From contig JAUDYN010000008.1 in assembly GCA_030407005.1 (NCBI GenBank), positions 1,674,001 to 1,738,000 of the forward strand: DNA of 64,000 nucleotides, given 5' to 3'. The notes below the pieces were generated by a model that worked only from the letters and a program-made list of their open reading frames with translations, made no database searches and was not told the DNA's origin. The position numbers and the translations under genes are program-made. This DNA comes from Desarmillaria ectypa (taxonomy: Eukaryota; Basidiomycota; Agaricomycetes; Agaricales; Physalacriaceae). This document shows positions 43,435 to 55,022 of this stretch, one piece after another (position 1 is the first letter of the stretch; every line of letters begins with the position of its first letter).

Positions 43435-44172
43435 ATGTCCTCTGATCTTGCTACACAGCTCCTGCATGATTTTCCTGAGCTCGCTCATCTATCGTACGGA
43501 AAATGTTTGTATATTACTACTGATTCACTGGCTGATGTGCCTTTCGCAGTCGTGAAGACTTGGAAGACTTGCTCTCCGACCACACATATTTCCAGGCGGT
43601 ATTCCACTCACTTCCTCGTGTCAAGGCAATGTTTCAAGCTCAGGCTGAGCTTGGCATGGCAAACGAGGCAATCGCTAGTATGCAGTTATCCTCGATAATT
43701 ACTCTGCATCTTACTTGTATCATCAGAGAACAATCTGACGCTGCAAGATAGTCTGTATGCCTTGCGATCAGAGACCAAAGAGGCGTTCGACGGGGCCAAG
43801 GCCCTTGAAGCCAGGTGGAAGGAGCTGGAGAAGGAGCAAAAGGACGTCTACCAGGTTTATTCGATCTTGACCCCTGTACTAATAGTGATACTGACTGAAC
43901 GCTAGCGCTTCACGCCTCAATTCTTGCTTATGCGACTACGACATGCTACGACAGCTCAAGACGATGCCTCCGAAGCACTTGCTTCTGCTTTTGTTCAGCA
44001 GCAGAAATCAGTAGCGGCCAATTCTGATATATCATCAGGAACCGGCACACCAAACGGGAGAGATATTGAAGACTTTGTCAAGGAGTTCAAGGATTTGCGT
44101 AAGGTATATCATAAGCGGGTCATATGGGGTGATCTCTGGGCAAATGGCCAGGTTGTGTGGAGAGATGACTGA
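43435..44172 (+). CDS. VPS37: ESCRT-I subunit Vps37 (Mod(r) domain)
   Basis: Start M-S-S-D-L-A-T-Q at 43435; an intron after H-L-S (GTACGG...TTCGCAG) joins to R-E-D-L-E-D-L-L. Markers: D-L-E-D-L-L-S-D-H-T-Y-F, A-I-A then N-L-T-L-Q-D-S-L, a long helical stretch (A-L-E-A-R-W-K-E-L-E-K-E-Q), F-T-P-Q-F-L-L-M-R-L-R-H-A and a C-terminal F-K-D-L-R-K-V-Y-H-K-R. This is the Mod(r) domain that joins Vps23 and Vps28 in ESCRT-I. A short Ser/Gly insert lies before the last helix. Second ESCRT gene in the window after VPS25. Confidence 0.85.
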
Positions 44173-44659
44173 AGGACCGGATGCTAAGACCGGAAGATAA
44201 AAACACGGGCGAGTCTATTTCTCCGTGAATTGCACCTGTACACAGCAGGTCCTGACCAGACAACAGAGTAAACTATATCTGGACGGCGCCAAGGGCCAGA
44301 TAGGTCATCTGAACATCAGTTACCCCTTCATTCTCTTGATATCTGATCCATAACCTCAAAATTTGTCCTTTTCCGAACGATTAAACCTTGATCTCAAAGG
44401 CATCCCGACGATCATGCGCGATAGGCAGGCCCACGCGTCGGACTACTCTATACATTCATCTCCGGAGTTCCTCCAATCCTTTTTTCCTACTCATCCCCTC
44501 CCCGACGCATGGCTTTCCGACGAATAACCTTCACTACCTTCCCGGCATACCCATCTATGAATTGAGTCTTGATGTCCCTCCGTTATATATGCATATAAAG
44601 CAGAAGCCCTTAATGCGCACAAAATTTTTCAAGACAAAAGCACCTTTTTATTATACACT
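44173..44659. other. intergenic, AA9 promoter region
   Basis: Holds the promoter of the AA9-CBM1 gene, with a TATA-like run at 44584-44600. Nothing else recognised. Confidence 0.5.
44584..44600 (+). promoter_or_regulatory. TATA-like region of AA9-CBM1 gene
   Basis: TATATATGCATATAAAG, about 60-75 bases before the start codon; two overlapping TATA forms. Confidence 0.4.
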
Positions 44660-46070
44660 ATGCTTACGTACTTTACTCTTCTATTCTACGTTGCAAGTGC
44701 TTCGGCACATGCTATCTTCCAAGTATGTTATTGCTACAACTATCTGTTTCTCTGACGCTGATGTCTTTATAGGACCTCTACGTCAAAGGCGTAGATCAAG
44801 GACATGTAGTCGGCATTCGTGTTCCCGATTACAACGGTGTACGTCTTTTCATCAATTGATGTCGGCGACCTTGCGTATTCATAAAATACATCCAAGCCTA
44901 TCATGGATGTCACTTCAAACGACATCATCTGCAATGGTGGAATAAACCCATACCACCAACCGATCTCAACCACTGTAATCCCTGTTGCGGCAGGTTCCCA
45001 GGTCACGGCTGAGTGGCACCACACTTTGGCTGGGGCTAATCCTAGCGACTCAGCGGATCCGATCGATGCCTCTCACAAGGGCCCGGTCATAGCTTATTTG
45101 TTAGCTTCTCGTTCCTTCATCTGTAGCTGTTCTTACGCCCTTAATTCTTAGAGCCAAAGTCCCCAGCGCTACTCAGAGTACAGTAACAGGTCTCCAGTGG
45201 TTCAAGATCTACCAAGACGGATATTCAAACGGCGTGTGGGCTGTGGACACCCTTAGAGCCAACGAAGGCAAGGTCACTTTCACTATTCCAAGTTGCATCG
45301 CTGCTGGGCAATATTTGTTGCGCGTAGAAATCATTGGTAATCGTTTTTTCTAGCCGCGGTTTTGAAGGATATACTTATTCCACCGTAGCTCTGCATGGCG
45401 CGTCAAGTTATCCTGGTGCACAATTTTACGTGAGCGCAGTGTTTGTCTGTTTTTTCAACAAGACGCTTACTCTCGCCTTTAGATGGAATGTGCACAACTA
45501 CAAATCACGGGAGGGGGTAGCACATCGCCAGCAACAGTATCCCTCCCTGGCGCATACAAAGGTAATACATTCGATTTGAACCAGTTGTCTAGCTCATTGC
45601 CCAAAACAGGTTCCGATCCTGGCATAACTATCAACATCTACCAGCCGTTGTCTGGTTATGCCATTCCAGGTATGAAATTCGCAGGTCCGAAATCAACCCA
45701 TGAACACCTCTTTGTCCAGGGCCTTCTGTGTTCAGTTGTAGCGGTAACAATACCGCCCCTGCGCCTTCATCTGCTCCTGCGGCATCTACCACCAGCAAAG
45801 CCACTTCTACGACGACTTCGGCTGCTACGACTACCCCGACCTCCGGTACTACTGTTGCACAATACGGGCAGTGCGGTGGCCTAACGTCAGTGTCTGGTTT
45901 AAGATCAGTATAGTAATATCTGATGGATTGTGCAGTTACACGGGGTCAACCACTTGTGCTTCGCCGTATAAGTGCACGAAGGTCGACGACTATGTATGTT
46001 CCGCATCCTGAAAGATCGCTGACTTGCGTGCTGATAAAAATGTCGATTCTAGTATAGCCAGTGCTTGTAA
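44660..46070 (+). CDS. AA9 lytic polysaccharide monooxygenase with CBM1
   Basis: Many small exons from 44660 to the stop 46068-46070. The signal peptide ends S-A-S-A, leaving His as first mature residue (H-A-I-F-Q). The second copper His lies in A-E-W-H-H-T-L, and Q-F-Y-M-E-C-A-Q supplies the conserved Gln and axial Tyr. Other family marks: [32 protein letters not shown]. After a Ser/Thr/Ala linker, a CBM1 cellulose-binding module closes the protein: Y-G-Q-C-G-G...C...Y-K-C...Y-Y-S-Q-C-L, four Cys, the last exon adding Y-S-Q-C-L. AA9 enzymes cleave cellulose and related glucans oxidatively; this one looks fully active. Tandem with an altered AA9 downstream. Confidence 0.92.
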
Positions 46071-46623
46071 ACTTAGCCCTGCTTTCAACTACCGTCCTTA
46101 CTTTGGTAGGGAGGGTGTCATGTTTTCTCTTCTGCAATTCAGCGCTGCCATTTGGAATGGATATTCGTTTAACATACCATGTTTGCTGTCGACACAACTG
46201 TCTCGTGCCAAGGTACCACTGATTTTCAGTAATCTACTACACTAAGCCCGAGGCACCATCGTACAACGTTCTGTTTGAGCCCCCGAGTCTGAACCTCTGT
46301 CCAATTGGCATATCGTTATTTCCTGTCCTCGACCGAGGACATCGGTTCACCGACGAATGTTGATGCAGGCTTGGGAATGATAACCCTTTGAAGGTAAGGA
46401 GAAGAAGGTATTTCTCCGTCACTGGACACTCCACCAATCAGCCACATCAGTTTCGCCGAATCTTCGCTATTTATACGTCGTCCTGACGCCTCGCTGGCAA
46501 GCCAAGATGCTACTTTTAGCTCTCAAGGTACATACTAGGCCCATGTACTTGCTGGCTGCATCTTATTGAACGAACCAGATGGTATAAAGTCGTGTGTCCG
46601 ATGAATGTAGAACACATTGAAAC
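46071..46623. other. intergenic between tandem AA9 genes
   Basis: Contains TATAAA at 46583-46588 before the second AA9 gene. No other signal. Confidence 0.5.
46583..46588 (+). promoter_or_regulatory. TATA-like box of Arg-type AA9 gene
   Basis: TATAAA about 36-41 bases upstream of the start at 46624. Confidence 0.35.
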
Positions 46624-47898
46624 ATGATTCAAGCAAAGAACGTGCTCTTTGTCCTCGTCACCGCTGCAGCGTTACTCGCGGACGCGAGGACCGTCTTCTC
46701 GGTGGGTCAAACCTTGTGCTAGACCTTTAATGCAAACCTTTATTTTGTTCTTCAGGCCGTATCTGTCAACGGTGTCGATCAAGGGCACGCTGTAGGCGTC
46801 AGGGTCCCTTCATCTAACGCCGTATGTATTCCCTTTGCGCTACGTACAAGACATAGCGCTGACTGTTGACGTGGATGCGCGCTTAGCCTATCACTGACAT
46901 CGATAGCAACGGCTTGATATGCAACACGAACTTCATACAGCCAATTTCTGATGAAGTTATCAAAGTAGCGGCTGGTGACAAAATCACTGCACAAGTGTGT
47001 ATCATGCCGGACGCTAATATCTGCCGCATTCTCAAGATGTTCTTTCGTGTAGTTCCATCACACCAGCGCAGGCTATGTGGGACCCGACCCCTCCGATCCT
47101 CTTGATCCCACAAACAAAGGTCAGACTTGGGGAATTGTTTTCGATAATTTTGTCGCTCACTTATTCGATAGGACCTGTCTTGGCTTATCTGTAAGACCGG
47201 CCTTCTGGATTGAACAAATCACTCAAGAGGTATATAGCGCAAGTATTCCTGATGCCACTCAATCGGACGTTACAGGCAAGCAGATTGTCGCACGCTTTGA
47301 CGCTTTGCTCATGCATTCCAGGTCTCAAGTGGTTCAAAATATGGCAAGATGGGTATGACCCTGTGACACGTCAATGGGGCTCCGACCATCTATTCATTAA
47401 CGGGGGAAACGCAACGTTCACAATTCCGAGCTGTTTAGCGTCCGGAAACTATCTGTTAAGAGCTGAATCCGTTAGTAGGTACCGCGGTTTGAATCATAAC
47501 TACACTTTCTGAGCATGAACGGACAGATCTCTTATCTGCCTCGTTTTACCCTGGTGCCCAATTTTTCGTGAGTTTACAGTGACTGATAGTGCTGTGATAT
47601 CTATACTGACATGTGTTTGCATTAGATGAGCTGCGCACAACTTTCCATCTCTGGTAGTACTGCCTTCGCTAGTCCTGCCACAGTCAGCTTCCCTGGCGCA
47701 TACACCAGTAAATTCTCCCCATTAGTATGTGAGGTAGCAATGCTTAACTCCCATTCTAGTCGCAGATCCGGGTATTATTACGTCTATTTTCGGCCTCACC
47801 AGTTACACACCCCCAGGTATGAAATCTTCGACTCGAAATCTTGTTTATCATTACTGACAATGTCTATCATACAAGGTCCGGATGTCTTCACTTGTTAA
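46624..47898 (+). CDS. AA9-like protein lacking the N-terminal copper His (Arg type)
   Basis: Start M-I-Q-A-K-N-V at 46624, stop 47896-47898, many small exons as in its neighbour. The signal peptide ends A-D-A and the mature protein begins R-T-V-F-S, so Arg stands where the brace His should be. The second His is kept (Q-F-H-H-T-S, formed across an intron), but the axial Tyr is Phe (G-A-Q-F-F-M-S-C-A-Q, also across an intron). The rest of the fold is normal: [34 protein letters not shown]. No CBM1; it ends G-P-D-V-F-T-C. AA9 members with N-terminal Arg are known from wood-decay fungi (Lentinus similis LsAA9B) and are not expected to work as monooxygenases. All exon phases I checked are intact, so it is not simply decaying. 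Confidence 0.85.
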
Positions 47899-48100
47899 CC
47901 AATGAGGTCGCTGTTGCTCGAGTTTTGCAAAACGTACTACATCTGATTTTACTCCCTATAAAAACATAGTTAGTTTCAGTTCCTTTGACGTTACTTTGAG
48001 CGCCCCCTTTGAGTGACAGTGCTGTCAGCTTATCACGGAGAGTTGGTCCCGAGTCACAACCCTTCCTGCTTTCGACCTCATCCACCGTGGCAAGCCACGA

Positions 48101-49272
48101 ATGACCTTATCAATACTCCCTATTGAGACTTGGGAGCAGATAATTGGTTCCATCAACAGATATGACCGTAGATCGTTCTGTGCCTGCTGCCTAGTATGCC
48201 GGTCCTGGGTTCCCATTAGCCGTCATTACATCTACGACAAAGTTTTTCTTCTATCACCATCCCAGGCAGATAAGTTTCTGAAATCTCTCTGCATAGAGGC
48301 AACAGCAATTGGGTCATATGTCAACAGTCTCAGCCTTCATGAAGGTAGCGGCCGGAGCCCTCGCGAGCACCTTTGGCTCTGCAAGGCCCTTCCGACACTG
48401 TCGCATTGTCTTCCCAACGTCAGGAATCTCACGATAGACTGCATTGTTCCAGATACGTTCAGCCCATCCTCATGGGCAGCATTGCTGAACGGTTTCCCTA
48501 AAGTCACCTCCTTTTCCTTGCTCTTCGCCCGATTCACCACTCCTACGGAAGCGTTACAACTCATAGCTTCTTTCCCAAGAATGACCTCCCTCTACATCGA
48601 ACGTTTGGGCTTTATTGAAGATCCTAGACGCATGATGACGAATTCCATGATTGCCCCCCCTCCAGAGCTTACCACGCTGAGCCTACAGCAGATGTACCTT
48701 CCATTTCTGCTGGACTGGCTTACAAGATATACTATAGGGATTCGTTCCGCAACTTTTACGTCCGTGTACAGTGTGAGCTTGGAGAGCATAGGAAAATTCG
48801 CACACCTGCTTGGTCCTTCGCTCGAACACATATCACTATGTGAACCTGAAACGGAACGGTCCCAGCCAGGTCAGCATGGTCGTTTACATTTTAACCAGTT
48901 ATAATGATATCCGGGCCAGGAGTCTTTGCGGCAGAGTGTTTCAAACTTGCTGCCAACACTCACTTACGTTCTCTAGACATAAATAGGATGTCTGCCATCA
49001 ATGGGCTCCCGTGGCTATCAGACCTCCTATCGCAAATAAAGTCCGAAAACTTGGAATATGTCCGTTTCGCAATAATGGCGCATGCCGTGGACGCTCTCCA
49101 AAAAGTTCCCTGGTCTCAAGTAGACCATATCCTATCCGGACTTCCCTCCATACGAACAGTCAAATTCCGTTTCTTCATGGACTCGTCACTGTGGGCAAGG
49201 GCCGCAACATTCGTGAAGACACAGGTCCCCAGACTGGTCGACCGAGGTGTTCGCATAGAATTTGAATTATGA
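48101..49272 (+). CDS. F-box protein with LRR-like C-terminal part
   Basis: Two exons, 48101-48839 and 48899-49272; 1113 bases, 370 residues. The apparent stop and frame change near 48902 are removed by a 59-base intron (GTGAAC...ACCAG). N-terminal F-box: L-P-I-E-T-W-E-Q-I-I, F-C-A-C-C-L-V-C-R-S-W-V-P-I-S-R, followed by Leu-rich repeats of irregular length (L-P-N-V-R-N-L-T-I-D-C, F-P-R-M-T-S-L-Y-I). Such proteins are Skp1-binding substrate adaptors of SCF ubiquitin ligases and are greatly expanded in agaricomycetes; the substrate is unknown. Its stop codon is 9 bases from that of convergent NCA2. Confidence 0.8.
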
Positions 49273-49281
49273 ACATTTCGT

Positions 49282-51620
49282 TTACATCATCAGCCTCTCG
49301 CTGCCCTCAAGTCTGCCCCATCCCAGAGTATGGCCCCAACTCCTCCACATTCTTTCAACCACCATTCTTTTCTCGTGCCTATCAAGCTCGGGATTCGACA
49401 GGTCTTCTACATCTTCCAAAAACCCTTCACGGAGTCGGGAACGAGAAGGAAGATATTTTTCTCCATATGCACGGAGATGAGCGACGGACACCAGAAGTAG
49501 ACCGGCTGTAAGGGGCGAGACACCTTGGCCGTAGGTAGTGTGTTGCGGTCCAGAAGTCAAAAGACATTCGATACGTCTGCAGGCGGTATTGTGAGCAGGA
49601 CATGATAAGCTCTGTTGGGGCACGCATACCGCATAATGAACCAAACGCCGGTGCGTTTATGTTTCCCGCCATACCGACCTCGTCCTCGACCACCAGCCCA
49701 GACTCTGCTGAGGTAACCACCAAGGAGATAGACAATCCCAAAGGCAGGTGCCACACCGACGAACGCAAATGTCAGTTCTGTAATCTTCTATCAGAATCAG
49801 TACATCGTTCACAATTCGCCTACAGACCTTGGGACTTTAATAGTTTGTCGATTCCGAATAGAGCTCGATCAATATCAACCTGAATGAAGGTTAATGGGAC
49901 GACCAAAGGAAACCAAAGTGCTGTAAACCTTGGCTTTCTGGACTTGGATGAATAGTGTCCGAAGGAGATTGCCTGTTATCACAGACTTAAGAGGGCTGCG
50001 GATGTCGTTTTCGTATAACTTGAGGACGGGCGTGATATCTCCAAGTTTGACTTGCTTGGAGAGCTCCGCTAATTCATCTGGGCCGTAATGCAGGTGCTCC
50101 TTAGCAAGTGATACTGTCATCCGTTCCAATGACTTGAAAACAATCTGAGCGATGAACGGTGATGATAAGGTTCGCGACATACCTCAAGGTCAGCCGTTAC
50201 ACCTTCTTTTTGGACAATGACCCCATCTTCGCCGCGAGCACGAACAGTATGAATGATGTCCAGGCAAGGCTCTACGAGCCATCCCATAATGAAGCTTTTA
50301 ACCGTCTCGTGTGCATCTAATGCCATCTGAGCTAAACTGGCTCGAGAAGCATACAGAGAACGAACAGTGTATGCCGCTAAAGGAGGGATCAGGAGAAACT
50401 TCGGCCATAGCTGTACGAATCGAGATGGTCTGCGAAGTTGTCGCTCTTTTAGAGTAGTCGCATAGGCAGTTATGCATGAAGGGAGAGTGATATTTTGAAT
50501 GTCGCGGAAATCTGAAAGCGCTGCAGCTCTGCTCTGAAACTTGTCTGACAGCGTCTTCCCTTCAATCACGCCTTTCAGAACCCCTGCAAAGGCGGAAAGC
50601 TCAGATACCAGATATTCGTCTCCATCTTGAAGACTTTGGAATGAATCGGCAAGGGACTGTCTCAAGGTGCCAAGGTTCCCCAAAATTTTGGCCCTTTCAT
50701 CCCTCATGCGACGTAGTTCGCGCTTCTTGAGGTGACATTCGGTCCTGGTCAACTCTAGTGGCATGATAGTGAATCGCCATAATGAATGGAGGCATCGCAT
50801 GACGGCACTCCTGGAAGTATGGAGGAAACCTGCGGGCGTGGTGGGCAATGGCAAAAAGAGCGAAGAAGGTACTTGAGATGTGGTGTGGGGAAAGAGAGAA
50901 GAGAGAAGGATAGACGGCTGGAAGGGAGTCCGTAGGGGTTGACGAAGAGCAGCGAAAGTGAATCGCTCGTGCTGAACCGCGTTCAGAACAACCTTCCCAA
51001 CATTAATGCATCGATTTGGAAAAGCTGCAAGTTGAAAGATATCAGAGCGTTATTGCTAGCCATGCAATTGAATTGATGACGAGCCTTGAGAACATACTTT
51101 GAAGGAGATACCAAAACAGATTCACCCAAGAACGTTCAACATCTGCCCACCATTCAGCTTCATCTTCCAGCTCAACGGATTCCGAGAGAAACGTGTCCAT
51201 ACAATTGGCATACAGGGCGACCGCTACTTTGTCGGCGACGGCGCGCTGCAAGGCCTGTTGCTCCTGGTCCTTGTCTCCTGCACTGGCAGGAAGGCCCGAG
51301 GTCTGAGTCGTCTCTTGCAGTTGAATGGAAAATTCTATGGCATCATCGAGTATCTGGCGCGACACAGCTGCAGGATTCTCGAGTGAGGCTAGCAGAGATC
51401 TTAGCTTTTGCTTCCGAGCTGTGTCCTGGAAAGCTGCGGTGACGAAGAAATCTCGGTTGGAAACATCATTTATCGCGCCTAATAAATGGATTTCCTGGTT
51501 GAGAGGTGCGGTGTAGTGCTGGATAAAGGCGGATGGATTCATGCTACCAGCATGAGGTGGTAGTAGTAGCGCAAGCCGAGACTTGTCGCGGTCACGCAAT
51601 TGCAGCGTGACCTTTACCAT
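49282..51620 (-). CDS. NCA2: nuclear control of ATPase protein 2 (mitochondrial membrane)
   Basis: Start M-V-K-V-T-L-Q-L at 51620, stop 49282-49284, about six exons. The N-terminal third is helical. The NCA2 domain follows: E-C-H-L-K-K-R-E-L-R-R-M-R-D-E-R-A, I-M-G-W-L-V-E-P, L-S-K-Q-V-K-L-G-D-I-T-P-V-L-K-L-Y-E, V-I-T-G-N-L-L-R-T-L-F-I-Q-V-Q-K-A-K-V, D-I-D-R-A-L-F-G-I-D-K-L-L, a membrane segment V-A-P-A-F-G-I-V-Y-L-L, then R-R-I-E-R-L-L and Y-G-Q-G-V-S-P-L-T-A-G-L-L-L. In yeast Nca2 affects expression of mitochondrial ATP synthase genes ATP6 and ATP8 and is in the outer membrane. One C-terminal intron (49883-49837 area) is inferred from the domain continuation. Confidence 0.85.
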
Positions 51621-51844
51621 CCTTTACCATCTCCCACCTATAAGGCACCTTTATCTTGTATCAGAAAGTAGAAGTTCAACTTGAGATAATAATTCTTCTG
51701 TCCCGTACTTATGAATACTGGAGAAAAAGAGCGGCCTGCCGTTAATGCCGTCGGTTAAAGGTTCTTATCATCCTTTTCCCTTCATTCTTAACTTCGTCAC
51801 TTTGACATCCCTTTAGTACAACCTCAAGATTTCTGGACAGAACA

Positions 51845-52565
51845 ATGGTTCTTTCAGGCGGAAATGTCGAGCAGAAAACAGTCGCAACTCAATCACCTTC
51901 AGAACGAGATCTGAAGGGTATGCAACATGCCATCGAACAAGCTAGAATTGGTTTTGCAGAGGGCGGCATTCCCAGTAAGGTGTCAAAGTGCTTTAATATA
52001 TGAATTTCAACTCCTTCCAGTCGGAGCTGCCCTGATAGATGACACCGGAGAGGTTATCGCTGTAGGGCGGAACAGAAGGGTACAGGAGAATAGCGCTATC
52101 AAGCACGGCGAAACAGACTGCTTGAACGCTGCTGGACGCCTGCCACTAAGTGTCTATTCAAGGTGTACGATGTATACTACCCTATCCCCTTGTCCGATGG
52201 TCAGTACGCCAAGTTCCTCGTGTATTGAAATCCGACTCTAACGTTTGCTACAGTGCTCCGGCGCGTGCCTTCTTTTTGGCATTCAACGGGTTGTCATGGG
52301 TGAGAACACAACATTCACCGGACCAGAATCCTTTCTCAAAGAACGGGGAGTCGAAGTCATCAACCTTGGTACGTATTTTTAAACTGGTCATTCGAGCTAG
52401 AAGTTAATTCGTTCAACAGCGTTGGAGGAGCCTAAGGAGATGATGCAACAGTTTATTCAGCGACACCCAGAAATAGTACGGCATATCATCCACTTATCAT
52501 TTTCCCGTTGCTGACTGTTTCCTGGAAAGTGGAATGAAGATATCGGAGAGCCCACTAAAGCGTAA
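51845..52565 (+). CDS. FCY1: cytosine deaminase
   Basis: Start M-V-L-S-G-G at 51845, stop 52563-52565, five exons. Zinc-dependent deaminase markers: K-H-G-E-T-D-C (His and catalytic Glu) and S-P-C-P-M-C-S-G-A-C (two zinc Cys, formed by splicing out an intron between M and C at about 52200-52255), plus G-E-N-T-T-F and the C-terminal P-E-I-W-N-E-D-I-G. Yeast Fcy1-type enzymes convert cytosine to uracil in pyrimidine salvage. The first intron (after G-G-I-P) restores I-G-A-A-L-I-D. About 170 residues, slightly longer than yeast at the N-terminus. Divergent from NCA2, 224 bases apart. Confidence 0.92.
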
Positions 52566-53883
52566 ATTCTGAAACGCCATTGCTGTTCTGAAGAATCCAG
52601 TTATTTGTCTTCAGAGAAATTCCAAGGTCAAGGAAAGGCACGTCGTATCCATCGCCTGCATACGAACAAAAAACGAAACCCTTTCGGTTGGCCACGGCAA
52701 TCTTGAACCCAACGATGTCCCGATTCGAGGACGCTGCTCAACTTGACAAACTGAGTAGCATCCAACATTGTAGCAGTCGCTGTATGAATTTCTGAACTGC
52801 TTTGCTTCTTTCGGCGGATCCTTGTAAGTTCTTGAGTCTTGTGCTCGCTGCGTCGGATACTAGTAGACTGTAGTGGGGCACTGGCATCGTTCCATCACGA
52901 GAAGCGGAATTGACCTATGTAGACTAGGCCTGTAGTGGATATTTCTAACAGCGTGTAAGCAGGATATGTTGGTGTTGGCATTGGTTAGACGATTCTGGAA
53001 ATTGGATGTATGGAAAACTAGAAAACTAGGGTCCTCAAGCGGTCGGACCGAGATGGCCGGACCGATCTGGGAGCTGAGTAAGCCAAAGCGGCGCATCTTA
53101 GACCGATACCACTTAGACAATGAATAGGCGAGTAGTCCTTTGCATATCAATAATAAATTTCACCTTACCTGCTATGATAGAGGACCCATCGTACTGGTTT
53201 GTTTTCTCCGAAACTTTATCACCAAATCTTACTCTGGAGTTATGCGTAACAGACAATAGACGAAGCAGAGGTGCGTGCCCAGGGACTATTAGTTTTATGT
53301 TCATTTCAATGCTCAAATTTCAAACCTCAGTATCTTCTGGATCAACTGGTTCGATATTGTTGTGTATGGTTGCATGATAAACTTACGATACTGCACCCAG
53401 CCTCCTCCCTCCTCAGATGACGACCAGTTTGTAGTGAAATTACGCCGACGGTTACAAGATCTTTTGGCCAATTTAAGGGCAGGCGCAGAGGGCACCGGTG
53501 CAAATTGATCAACCAGTAGGTTTACAATATTAAACAACTAGAGGATATCTCAATCTGACTATTCAGGTAGTCGCTACCTATAATACAACATCTATTACCC
53601 TTACGATTACTGTAATGAGACCATTATTTCTTTATGATATGCGTGTCATATCCGATGCGTCCAGACGGCTCGCCAGCGTTTCAACTTACGAAGGCTATAC
53701 GGCGCATCAGTTCCGAGTAAGCAAGCAAAGCGGTGGAAAACACACCAATTTCCTACGTTCATGAGCTGGGGCTAGGATCATACGTCGTAGCCTCCACAAC
53801 AGTGACTCGAGAAATAGCCTGAGGACGCTATTCACTGAGCTGGTATCAAAATTTCACGCTGAAGCAACTGGAAACGCTTCCGT
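52566..53883. other. intergenic, no supported gene
   Basis: About 1.3 kb. Open frames of 65-96 codons occur on both strands (minus 52860-53150, 53113-53316, 53313-53537; plus 53120-53377) but do not join into a family I recognise, and codon pattern is unconvincing. Part of it may be worn-out coding DNA. Confidence 0.4.
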
Positions 53884-55022
53884 TTACTTACAACATATGG
53901 GATATCCGTCCACGGAATGTCCCCTAGAAATTAACCCAAAATCAGATAAATTCAAACTGTTATTGAAACACCCACCCTCTCCGTTATGAGTCGTAAAGTC
54001 TTTTCGGGTCCATTTCCTATAATCTTGGGTCCAGAAATCATGCTTTTTGGAAGCGATGGTGATGACCTCCAATTTGGCACACCCGCTGAAGAGTTTGATG
54101 ACAACGGCATTGTGGTCGTTCCGGAGGATCGATAATCCAAGCACGGGCCGCATAGATATCTTAAACACCTCTAAATTGGGCATTAGATGGACACAGTCCA
54201 AGTCGTCTGCCTGATACATCTCTTTTCTTTAAACAAAAATGGCATGGTAAGGAAATGACGCACCTGCACACCTCTCAATTCCAAGTTCCTGACCTGACTG
54301 AGATACTGAGCTATCGTGGATAGGTTTGGACGCATGAAATAACCTCCAAACGTCATCGTACGGACATTTGCTAGAGAATCAGCGAGATGGGCCGTGTCTG
54401 GATCCGGATCATCAAGGTCTGGTATCCAGTCCAGATTCGTAATCTTCCGCCCAGGAAGGAACGTCTGTATCAGGCCGTATCTCCCGCGGAGGGAGGTGAG
54501 AAAGGGCACGACATGTGCAGGCGGTGGAGGAATACGAGAGGGATCCCAGCAGCTCACAAATGACTTGAGCGACTTTTGTGTCGACAGAAAATCGATGAGC
54601 ATCCGTTCGTCGCACGAGCAGTCCCAGTCGAGCTCCTCGAGCTGGAACGTGCACCCCGTGAGGATCTGTGCTGCGGACGAGCCTCCGAGAGTGCGAAACC
54701 CGAGGTACTTGAGCTCGTCAAGTGCGAGAAAGGCGGTATGTAATAGTGTCAAAAATTCCGGCAACGATTCTATAGTAAAAGTGATGAAGAGCTTGTAGCT
54801 CCGGACGAATTTAGCGACGCGTGGACATGAAATTACACGGTTGAGAAAGAGTTTTTGGGTAGTGATATCGCAGAAGTTGTTGAACGATCGATACAGGATA
54901 CGCTCTGCTTCATAGTTGAATGCACGCGATGTGAGCATTAAAGAAAGAAGCGTTCCGCGATCCTCCTGGGAGTAGTGTTCTACAATGCATCGGCATAGGT
55001 CAACTGGAAGGTTTAATTCCAT
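53884..55022 (-). CDS. F-box/LRR-like protein
   Basis: Start M-E-L-N-L-P-V-D-L-C at 55022. N-terminal F-box form: L-P-V-D-L-C-R-C-I-V-E, L-L-S-L-M-L-T-S-R-A-F-N-Y-E-A-E-R-I-L-Y. Then Leu-rich segments (L-D-E-L-K-Y-L-G-F-R, F-Q-L-E-E-L-D-W-D, V-R-N-L-E-L-R-G-V-Q). An intron from about 54266 joins to A-D-D-L-D-C-V-H-L-M-P-N-L-E-V-F. The 3' end is uncertain: an intron within the last frame (GTGTTTC...TTTCTAG) would change the C-terminal 20 or so residues, so the end at 53884 is approximate. Probably an SCF adaptor; not closely similar to the F-box gene at 48101. Confidence 0.65.

Noticed and set aside
48840..48904. Stop codon and frame change inside the F-box gene
   Set aside because: A 59-base intron 48840-48898 with GTGAAC donor and ACCAG acceptor gives a continuous 370-residue protein.
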